64,000 nucleotides of DNA from Lucinisca nassula (taxonomy: Eukaryota > Mollusca > Bivalvia > Lucinida > Lucinidae), in contig OY757013.1 of assembly GCA_963580285.1 (NCBI GenBank), positions 129,391,027 to 129,455,026 of the forward strand. The letters are read 5' to 3'. The notes below the pieces were generated by a model. The model ran no database searches. It worked only from the letters and a program-made list of their open reading frames with translations, and was not told the DNA's origin. Both the position numbers and the translations under genes were made by a program. Shown piece after piece: positions 40,201 through 52,200 of the stretch (the stretch's first letter is position 1; every line of letters starts with the position of its first letter).

Positions 40201-43200
40201 TATGGTTGTAATCGTCGAGTGTCCAGTTGTTAAAAGTCGTTTACGTGTAGTTATGGCAATCACAGTAATTGTACAACGTTTAGTGTCATGATTTCTATTT
40301 AGAGCTAGTCAAAAGTGCAACGTTGCATTGTTTTGATTTTGTTGTCTTACATATATCTGCCGCATGCATTAATTATATCGTAATACCATAAATCCTATGT
40401 ATAGGAATATTTGCTATATATCACCAACAGCACAGATATGTAACACAGTTTTCTTTAATTGCCTTAGAGATTGTTCTTTGTAGACACACTTCCCTTGTAG
40501 TTTTCACAATTGAGCCGGGCACAACACATCCTACAAGAAGACCTGCTCGACTAGCAATAACTCAGATCACCTTCCGCATCCGTCCTTAAGACAATTGTCT
40601 AATATTTCGGTCTGTGCAAAAACTCTGTTAAAGGCTAATGAGAACAGCTAAGGCCAAACAGACTGTACGGATATGCAGGTAAAATTGAGTTTTTGATAGT
40701 CTTATATGTCTTCTTCAAGGATTTGTCATGTCCCAACTCAAATTATATTAGTTAGTATGAAAGGAAACCCTTGGACGTAAGTATATGTAGGTATCTATAC
40801 GTTTTGCTTAACTAGCGTGGAGTGTATAATACATGTGAAAAAGCTTGTACAGCAGCAAACAATTTTATTGTGTCCTGGTAGCAAATCAGTTCACAAACAG
40901 GTCATTAAATGATACCAAATTCAATACTAAGTGACAAAATAAGCAATACACATGACAGTGCGAGTGTTGGCATTATGGAAAGAAGTCTACAAAATACAGC
41001 AATCAGTCCTGTGCGTATCCCGACAGTATCGCACAGCAAATCCATAAAGGCACTATGTTTGTTTCCTGACAATTGTTTAGGCAGTGACATAGCTCCAAGA
41101 ACAACTTCCACCAGAATTATAGCAAGTATTTGGTATTTATTCACCCTGATTTTGGTGTCGTCGTACACTGCTAATTTGGCGGCTTTCCTTACCGTTGAAA
41201 GAATGGACACACCGATTGAGAATGCTGAAGATCTGGCTCAGCAGACCGTCATAAAATACGGCACTATGTTGTCAGGTTCAACGTACGATTTCTTTGAGGT
41301 AAGCAACCATCAAACAATTTGAAATGTAAAGGGTGTAAAGTATTCATTCTTTTAAATATTGAAGCATTACTCTTGTAACTCTTTCAGAGATTGTAGTTGT
41401 ATAGATTTACCAATTCTGTTATGCTTTGTATGGAAGACACTATCTTATGTATTCTTTGTTTACGAAAACGGATTTTACCTTCCTTCAGCGTGCTAAGTGT
41501 CGGTGCTTAATTTTAACACCTTACGGTAATTCAATACAAATTATTTACCTCCCTTCAGTAACATACAGTAAAATTCCGCTATTAAGTCCACCTAAAATTA
41601 AGACTAATTCTGCTATAAAAAGCTTATTTAGTAGGTTGCGGTTCTTTCTTTGTGTGTTCTGCATACAGTGTCATCTGGTCAGAGACTACCTTTTGAACTG
41701 TTCAAAGTGGTCTTAAAGACCACTTTTGAACATCCCAGAGGCCGTCTTAATATAGGAAGTTTAGTGTAATACTTTTTACATCCCTAAATACAACGTAGAA
41801 GTGAAGGCAATGACCAGGAATCGACACACTTATCCCACAGCTCCCATCAGAGACACCAAAGGGAAAGAAGCACAAACATGAAACAACTAGACCCTAATGG
41901 AAACATCAATAGCGGAAAGCCAAAAGGACAGTTAATTTTCCGAAAAATGTTGAATTGGCTATCCAAAACAAAATAATATAAGCGATACACACACTCAAAG
42001 TCAAACCATAACAAAAATAAACCGCGGCAGAAAACCCTATAAAATTTACTCATTTGAAACCTTATGGCCTTTTAATGTCTTTGTCCAGACATTTTCGTGC
42101 TTCTAGTCTGTCTACTTACGATTTTTCCACTCTTTACACTACACTTCCTTATAATCTTTTAAACGAAAAGCTTAATGATTTAATTGAATGTGCTTTTCAC
42201 AGAGAAGATTCTCTCTATCTTGCATGTAATGTCAGAAATGCATTTTTCACTTCTAAAGAGCATAAGAATTATACACTTTGGTCATGTCAGAAAGTGTGTG
42301 ATGCCCTCACCTTTCTACTTGACAATATTTATATTAGATTCGGTACTAAGTTATTTAGACAAATTGTGGGTATTCCGATGGGTACTATTTGCGCACCTCT
42401 TGTGGCTGATCTGTTCTTGTATTGTTATGAAAGAGACTTCATTTTGTCGCTTTCCATTGATAACCAATCTGAAATTATTGAAGCTTTTAGCTCCACTTCT
42501 AGATATTTAGATGATTTATTAAATATTGATAATACCTATTTTGATGGTTTGATCAGTCAGATTTACCCCCTAGAACTTCAGTTAAATAAAGCAAATTCAT
42601 CTGATACCGAGGCCCCGTTTTTGGATTTACATTTATCTATTGTAGATGGATTTGTTTCGTGCAAAATTTATGATAAATGCGATGACTTTGATTTTGAGAT
42701 TGTAAATTTTCCTTTTTTGGATGGTGATGTTCCTCGTGCGCCATCCTATGGCGTTTATATTTCGCAATTAATTCGATTTGCTAGAGCGTGTAGTCATGTA
42801 ACTGACTTCAACACTCGTAATAAATTATTAACGGCTAAACTCCTTAATCAGGGTTATCGGTACCATAAACTACGCAAAGCCTTTTCAAAATTTTATAGAC
42901 GCCATTCTGATTTAATTTCAAAATTCAATATTGGGCTTAAATCTCTTCTGCAACAAGGTCTATCGGAACCCGAATTTTATGGTGACTTAGTATATAAATT
43001 CAGAAAAATATATAACCGCAATGACTTCAGCACCCAATTTTGTAAAATCATTCTTCGATATAAAAAGATTGGGTACAACATGGATATTATACGACAGACT
43101 GCATGCATGGTAGTTAACCCAATCACGGTTGGCAACTTTGCTTCCCTCTTTAATTGCACGCCGGTGGGTCAGGCCTCAGATTCTATGACGGCTCCAACGT

Positions 43201-46200
43201 AAAGGCTTATTAAGAATTAGAGAGATCTAATTCAAGGTAATGTTGGTTGGTGCCTGATGCTCTGTCTCTGGTCGGGCCCATCGGAGTCTAACTGTTGGTT
43301 TTCTTTTGCTCCAGCATTTCAGTGGTTTCTTGCTGTCGAGTCCTCACCGTTGTCTCACCTCTGTGGTTCTTTGATTTTTGTGTTCACGGAGATGTTGCAC
43401 TGATGAGTTAGGAGGCCTTCATGCGGACTGAACAAATTATTTGTCTAAATCGCGACGGAAGTAAGGGCGAGGATTGTGGCCACGTAAAATCGATTTAAGC
43501 CCCCTCCCAGTGGAAATCTTCCACTGACCGTTCCAAGGCGGCTCTTCTGTGGCGATTTATTTATGTTGTTGTTTGTTACTTACTTACTGTGTGTATTACT
43601 TGTGTCTTTTAATTTTGGATGGCCATATGGCCATTTTGTGGGAAAGTAACTGTCCTTATGGCCTTCCTTTGTTTAGGTTTCCATTATGGTCTGGTCGCTT
43701 AATGTTTGTATTTCTTTCCCTTTGGTGTCTTTTATGGGTGGAGTAAGTTAATTGTATCAATTCCTGATCTTTGTTTTACTTCTACTTTGAGGTTTGCTAT
43801 GAAGCTTCATCTAGAGGACCGCTACCAAATTTGTTTAAATTACAGCCCTATTGTCGAAAAGGTCCCCGAGCCGGGTCCCCTGTTGTATATGGACTTATAT
43901 TTGGAAACCTTTAAAAATCTAGGTCTGAAACCAGAAGGCCTGGGTCTTTGATATTTAGTATTAATCCAACTAGTGGACCTCTACCATGATTGTTCAAAGT
44001 TGAGCCCTTGGGACTAAAATTGCCCCGCCCCCTGGCCCACCAGTTTTACTTAAGACTTATAGAGGGAAAACCTTTTAGAGTGAAAACCCTTAAAAACCTT
44101 CTGGTCTGAACCCAGAAGGCCCAGGTCTTTTGATATTTGGTATGATGCTTCATCGGGTGGACCTCTACTATGATTGTTCATATTAAAGCCCTATGGCTAA
44201 AATCGGCCCCGCCCAAGGGCCCACTGGTTTTACATAGACTTACATAGGGAAACCCTTTAAAAATCATGTCGTTTGAAACCACAAGGCCTAGGTATTTGAT
44301 GTTTGGTATGAAGCTTCATCTAGCGGACCTCTACCAAGACTATTCAAACTATAGCTGTGTTGGCAAAAATGGTCCCACCCCGGGTCCCACTGGTTTTACT
44401 TTGACTTATATAGGGAAAACCTTTAAATATTTTCTTGCCAAAATCCATAAGCCCCAGGTCTTTGATATTAGATATGAAACTTCATCTGGCGGACATCTAC
44501 TTTGAAGGTTCAAATTATAGCCCAAAGGTGGCCCTATCCCAGGGCCCATGGATTTACATATACTTATATATCGAAAACCCTTAAAAAACTTCTTCTCTGA
44601 AACCTCAAAGCCCAGGTCTTTCATTTTCAAATAGGACATTTAGGGTGTTGGGCTCAAGGTCAAGGTTCTTTGGGCTGTTATTGGAAGAGCTTTGCCTTCA
44701 CTGTAGCCCCTACATTTATTGATGGATTTTAATATAACTTCACACAAATATTTGCTATGATAATATCTCCAGCAAGTTAGACTTTCAGGGTCCAAGATGC
44801 AGTGGCTTTTTTTAGAAAACAAATTTTGTCATCACTCTAATGCTTTCCTTTATCAAAGGCTTTTTACACAAATGTTGGGTATGATAATATCTCAAGCAAG
44901 TTTGACTTGCAGGATTCTGGGCTCAAGGTCAAAGTCACGGTGGTTGTTTTAAAGAAAAAAAATCTTTGACATATCGCTCTGGCGCCTACATTTATTGATG
45001 GATGTTAAAGAAGCTTCACGCAAATGTTGGGTATGATAATAAATGAAGCAAGTTTGACTTTCAGGGTCCTGAGCCCAAGTCAAGGCCACTTTGGCTGTTT
45101 TTAGAAAAAAACATTTTCATGGTTCTAGCTAGCACCTATATTTGTCAATGGATTTTGATGTGACCTCACACAAATGTTATGTATGATAATATTTTAAAGC
45201 CAGATCAACATTCAGGTTCCTGGGCTGAAGGTCAAAGTCACTGTAGCTATTTTTAGAAAAATCTTGTTATGGCTTATGGATCGATTTTGCTCGAATGAAC
45301 ATGATACTCACCAGAGCTTAAAATGTCTAAACCATAAAATGATCTAGTCATAAATAGCTGGACTGGTTTTGATGGAATTTCCCAGAAATGTTCCTTGGGT
45401 CACTGTCAATCAAATGTGCTCAAACCCTTCACTCCACCTTACTATATTACTTACCATTTTATTCGTACAGTATGGATCAGGTGAGCGATCCAGGGTCATC
45501 ATGGCTCTCTTGTTTTAACAAAAATGCCAAAATTCCGCCATTAGTAAACGCGACGCCGTTAAGTACGCCCTAGGTGTAATGTTACGGGGTGTATCTATCT
45601 AATTTGCATATTTAATCTACTCATGGATTATCGAATATTTTACATGGGGTTATTACATTCGCAGATGCGACGTCATACGATAATATTATATCTCATGATT
45701 ATGAATGAAATGTAAATCTTATGTGCACGTTTTTAGAAGTGCGTCTGCTGTTTTATGACGATTTTTTTAAATAATGAGCTCTCGTGATAATTTATAATCA
45801 CGACATTAGCTAACGTAATCCACTTCAGGCAAAGACACAATATTGTCGAGTATAAGCACCAATTGATAAATGATTTATTAAGTCTTATCATCAACATGAA
45901 AATATTTAAAAAAAATGTATGGTCTTCGTCCCCTTTTCAGACACTTTAATGATCACCCTGTAACTGTAACCATATCGTACATTCAAGTTTAAGTGGTGTT
46001 TTAACAGGGTTTCATTGCCTCCACCTCTATTTCATTTATTTCCCCTCACAAATATTCATAAGGAGGCTCTAAAGAGCACAGTGAATGTTAGGAACAGTTA
46101 TAAGACAAACATCACGCTTTTCATTGGCAAATGATTTTTTAAAGTCATTAAAACAGCATTTAAACGAATGTTTTTACCGTGCTTTTGCTGACCAGCTTGG

Positions 46201-49200
46201 ACCATATGGGGTGCAACTGGTACGTCGACCGCCGTTAACACTGTCAAACTGCATCTCACCCCCCCCCCCTCCAACATGAAGACGTTGGGCCAATCGGAAA
46301 CATCCATCCACTAGAGAATTCAAACCTTTGCCTGCCTTTCACTGACACATCTCTGCAGAAATGATGCTTGGGTAGTACGCTACTCAGGAGATGCAATTCG
46401 TTCATTTTAATTAATTACAACAACGATATACCTTTAAATGTAATTTGTCACGACGTTGATATCTTTTAGATATTCAATCGTCAGGGAAATGAAATCCGAA
46501 AATGCACCAGGTTACCTTTGTTAGTTCCTGAGCTATAGCAATCGGAAGTTTGAAATATGTAGTGGAGACCAAAATCAAACTGCCTCATTTATTTTCATAA
46601 GGTATTCAATGACATTACTAATGCTAACTTAAACCAGTGCTTCAGCTGAAGTGCACGACCCGCCGGATGCTTTTAGATTTATGAGTGTTACCATATATGG
46701 GTATGGCGGCCATTTTGGTCATGTGACCTGGACCTAAAACGGTTCCCCCAATAAATGCGCCTTATCGTAAGGAGCAAAAATATAGCTTATGCTTTAGAAC
46801 TGTATTCTGAATCGTTTGCAGGATAAAATGCATTCTCACTTTTCCAATACAAAAGCATATATGTCAAAGTTTGACTTAGGCACAAAGAAGGTCAAGGTCA
46901 ACCCAGGGTCACCATTTTAGCAATTTATGATGAGTCTACGTCCCAGATGCAATTCATCAAGTTTCGTGGAAATCTGCCTAGTGGTTCTGGAGAAGACTAT
47001 TTTTGAAGGATTTTTTACCATATATGGCTTGGCGGCCATTTTGGTCATGTGACCTAGACCCCATAGCAAATTTTGGTTTCCCCCATCCCATAGAGGCTCC
47101 ATATGAAATTTGACTTCAATCGACCCAACGGTTTCCGAGGAGAAGCAGTTCGAACATTTCACATTTTTCGCCTCGGCGAGGCTATACTAAATGGAATGTA
47201 ATATTTTGCAAGTTCATTGGTTAGATCTCATTGATATCTATTAGTATGCCAAAAACTGTTTAAATATTCCAAGCGGTTAAGTCACTATCACCAATTTTCA
47301 CAAACGGGTTACGGACGGGCAGACAGACAGACCATATATGGCTTGGCGGCCATTTTGGTCATGTGACCTGGACCCCATGAGCAAATTTTGGTTTCCCCCT
47401 TCCCATGGAGGCTCCATATGAAATTTGACTTCAATCGGCCCAACGGCTTCCGAGGAGAAGCAGTTCGAAAATTTTCACATTTTTTCGCCTCGGCGAGGTT
47501 AAACTAAATGGAATGTAATATTTCGCAAGTTCATTGGTTAGATCTCATTGATATCTATCAGTATGCCAAAAATTGTTTAAATATTTCCCAGCGGTTAAGT
47601 CACTATTACCAATTTTCACAAACGGGTTACGGACGGACAGACTGACAGACTGACAGAATGACCGAATGACAGAATGACACGGTGATTTTAGGGCACTCTA
47701 GAAAATCAACCGACTTCAGTCGGTCGCTTTTTCTGCGAGTCGTGCAATTTCTAAATAGTAAAAAATATCTAATGTTTAATGATCGTTAGAAATCATGTAC
47801 TCATCTATTTGAATTAATGAAATTACGTAAAAAGAGCTATTTACTCCCAACCAAGAGTCGATTATTTTGAATTAAAATATTTTATATGATGTTTTTAAAA
47901 CAGCCATAATGGTTTTATGTAGATGAAATATCATACGGTAGGAAACAATCTCTTTAAAAGACTTTCTTGCAACACAGCTAGCGAGAATATGAAAGAAATT
48001 TTACTTTCAAACATTTTAAAATTTAAATGCCAACATTGATACTGATGTTAATTTTACAATGCAACTTGCCATTCATATCCTCAAGTATGAATGGGATTCA
48101 TAGTCGTCAGTTACTCGAATTTTATAGTGACGTTCATTATCAATTCAGAAAAAAATAAATGCTTGCAATGATTTCAATACTCAATTTAGTAAACTTTCTT
48201 CGATAGAAAAGGATCGGTTACATTATAGATGTTACAGGAAAGACTGTATGCGTGGTAGTTAACCCAATCATGGTTGATAACTTTGCTTATCTCTTGAATT
48301 GCAAGGCGGGTCAAGCCTCAGTTTCTATGACGGTTCTAGCATAAAGACTGAAGCCGGTGTTAGAGGGCGTAGCCGATCCTGCACATTTCAATAAAATTGA
48401 TTGGGCTTTTTTCGTTTATTTGGTGTATTCTTTGCTTCCAAAGGATCTATCTGTTCAGAATATATTTACTTTAATTTTTAGTTAATGTTGGTTAGTTCCT
48501 GATACTGCCTTTGGTCGGGCTCACCGGAGTATAACTGTTGGTTTTCTTTTGCCCCAGCATTTCAGATATTTCATGTTGTCGAGTCCTCATCGTCGTTTTA
48601 TCTTTGTAGCCGTTTGATTTCTATGTTTACGGAGATGTAGCACTGATGAGCTAGAATGTCTTCATGGGGACTGAACAGATTATTTGTCTAGAGGGTTATG
48701 ACTATGTAAAATCGACCCTTTTTCGCTGACCGTTCCAAGGAAGTTCTTCTGTTGCAGTTTCGTTTTGTTATATTTTTTTTCCATATCTACTCAATTTTAA
48801 TATTTCGGCCAGTGGCCTTCTTCAGAAAAACTGACTTACCCTGAAGACTACACCGCTAAAGTCGCCATTGATTTCAAAGGAAATAAACAATGTGAAAACG
48901 GAAACAACAAAAGCAACGTCAAATCCCGCGCCACGGTGTTACGTTTTCACATTGTTTATTTGGTTTGAAATCAGTGGCGACTTTAGCGATGTAGTTTTCT
49001 GTGTAATTCAGTTTTTCTGAAGAAGGCCACTGGCCGAAATGTTAATATTGAGTGGATTTGTAAAATTAATCATATTTTGCTTCACTCCGGAAGACTTTAG
49101 TTTAACTAGTTAGTATGGCCCAGAAAACATATACTCTCCATATTTTTCAGTTCTGTGGTGTATTCCTTTCTTCCAAAGGATATCCCTTTTATAGAACATA

Positions 49201-52200
49201 TTTAACTTCACTACAGCTGGTACGTGGGAATGTTTGGCGGCGGTAAAACGTCTCCCTTCCCTACATCATAGTGTAGATTATATTTTCTTGTCCTTTGGGA
49301 TCATTGATTCCATCGTGGAATTTTGAAAATATATGAGGGTCACTGATGAGGCCTAATTGGTGAAACTAGCTGGTCTGGCTCAGAAAACTTATACACTCCA
49401 TATTTTCTAGTTCTGTGGTGTGTTCCATGCTTCCAAAGGATAACCCTTTTATAGAACATATTTATACATGGTATAATTTTGTTATAGTTTGTCTTTGCAT
49501 GTATGTATTGCTTTTTTATTTTGGATAGCCGTTTGGCCATTTTCTGGGAAAGTGAGTGTCTCTTTGGGTTCCCGCTTATAATGTTTTCATAAGGGTTTAG
49601 TTATTCCGTGTTCGTTTGTCTTTCCCTTTGGTGTCTCTGATGGGAGGTGTTGGTTAGCTGTATCGATTCCTGTTCATTATGTCCACTTCTGTTCTACGGA
49701 TATGTGATAATGATATTTCAAAATACAAATAAAATAGACCTGGAAGTGCCACAATCCAATCACAGAACAAAACGTACCAAAGTCCCCCAAGAGGGAGAGC
49801 AAATAGTACATTACAAACACAGGCCACTCATATATAACACACCCGTACACATATTGCATTCTTCCATACCACCAAGAGGGGTGTTCATAACACGGACTTT
49901 TTAACCTGATGTCGTTTCTTGGACGAGGAAATTATAATGTTTTAAAATAAAAACAAATAAGGTCAATACATTAAACAGAACCTAACATAAAAATCATAGT
50001 AACAGAGAGAATTTCAGTTTTCAAATCGGTTCAAAATGTAAAACTGAAGACATCATAAAACGTAATGTATATCAAAGACAGTTCGAGAATTGTTACCCTC
50101 AGAGATAGATAGGTATTTATTGGATTTTGACCATGCTGTTTTTGTTGCATTTTTTTGTAAACTGAATCTTAATTTATTTCTTCCTTAGCATGCTTACTTT
50201 TTTACTAGGAATATTTATACTTATTATATGACGTCACGTCTGAGAGTGTAATGACGCCATGTTATAAATTCGATAATCCACTAGTGGATTTAATATGCAA
50301 ATTAGCTAGATACGCCCCGTAACGTTACACGTACGACGTTCTTAGCGACGTCGCGTTTACTAATGGCGGAATATTGACGTTTTCGTTAAACAATCGTGAA
50401 TAAAATACGTTTTAAATATAATCTTGCATTCGTGCTCATGTATTATTTGATTTATTAAACTCGTTGAAGATAAGGGATAAAGCCTCGCATTTTATCCCTT
50501 TTTCTCATCTCGTTTAATAAATTCAATAATACATGAACACTCATGTAAGATTCTCTATAATCTTGATAAGTGCGCTTTAAAAACCATTTTGTCAGAAAAT
50601 GCTTAGTCATTTCTGAACTACAGGTTCTGTTAGCTTCTACAAATATTGGTCTTTTCATTGCGAATACTCCTAAGCTGTGGTTGTTATGACAGCTTCAATC
50701 TGCCGCAAACTACAAATGGGAAAATAGATATATGGCATTTATTGTTAAGCGATTTGCAAGTATTTTGTCAAAACGTCAACAGAAATGATCCATATGTGGT
50801 CCGCCTTCAGGAAGATAATTTTTCTATCCAGTGCTCATTAAGTGGTTACTATGGTGAGGCAGTCAAAATGACAAGGCAACCAAAAGAACTACTATCTTCA
50901 GAAGCTACATAGAATATCCGGCTGAGATGACGCTGAAACAGTCTAATTATAAATATCTTTTTTTGCTAAACTACTCTAGGAGCTTTATTAAAGTAAATTG
51001 TTATGACGCTGCAAAATGGAAAAAATACCTTTAACCATTCAATTTTCTAAACAAAACGGCACATTAGGCTGAGACATAAAACAGTACTCTTTATATATAA
51101 TTAAGCTCCTATGTTACAACCCTTGAAGCTTTCATGGTTTTAGTTGCCATACTTATGTAATAGGAATCTTTATTTTCGACATGGTCGTACTGTTTGGTAA
51201 ATAAATTGGATGCACCCGTTCGCCCGAGTTTGCCTGAACGAATGAGACTTGCGACATTTTTTTATGGCAACTTACCTCATTCGATGATGATATTGGCCTG
51301 ATTTTCTATGAAGCTTTATTAGAAGTCCTTTGAAACAAAGAACAAAGAATCAACTTTTCTAGCATTGACTAGCTAGTTTCTGCATTATAAGGAACCTTAT
51401 GAATTTTCAAGTTACTCCTTTTGGCTCTCCGCTTGTGACGTTTTATTACGTCGAAGATGTTTTATGCTGGGTTTCTTTGATGAGAGTTGTGACGAAGTTG
51501 TATCGATTCTTGATCATTGGCGTCACTTTTAAAAATGGACTCGATGATTCTAAAGGAAATAAATTCATCATATGACGTCGCGTCTGAGAATGTTATAAAG
51601 CCGTGCATTAAATTCGGTTATCCAACAGTGGAATGAATTTGCAAATTAGTAAGATACGCCACATAATGTTACACGTGCAAGGTCTATACAACATAGCGTT
51701 TACTAATGGCGGAATATTGACATTTCTTTTAAACAGATCGTTAATTAAATACGTTTTAAATGTCATGTGATAAACAGAATATTGCATTCGTGCTCATGTA
51801 TTATTAAACTTAGTAAACTCAATGAGAAAAAAGGGATAAAATGTTCGGCGATGCTTCGCATTCTATCCTTTTTTCTGAACTCGGTGAAAAAAATTCAGTA
51901 ATACATGAACACACATGTAAGAGCCTTGATATAAAGGTTGCACTGTGATGAAGACGGTGAGACCGCCACCACACGACACTTAACACACGGTGCAGTGAAA
52001 TGGATTAAAATAATAATGCATTCCCATATGTAACGCGACGTCTGATTGGATAGTGTAAAAAATGCAACAGTGTATTCTGCGATAAACTGTCGGAAACCCG
52101 ACATCAACACGAAATTCACTTTTCTTTGGCTGGCATTTGTTTTGTTTTTTCAGCTCACAATGCTTACCATTTTGTGTAAAATAGTACACATTTTAATAAA

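Noticed and set aside
40909..41080. N-terminal extension of the exon 7b frame ([10 protein letters not shown]...)
   Set aside because: Intron sequence that is open by chance. It shows no family similarity, and a good acceptor at 41080 defines the exon.
39896..41298. Interpretation of 7b as part of a second, separate receptor gene
   Set aside because: No second copies of the neighbouring exons 6, 8 or 9 are visible in the window, and the phase and length match 7a exactly.
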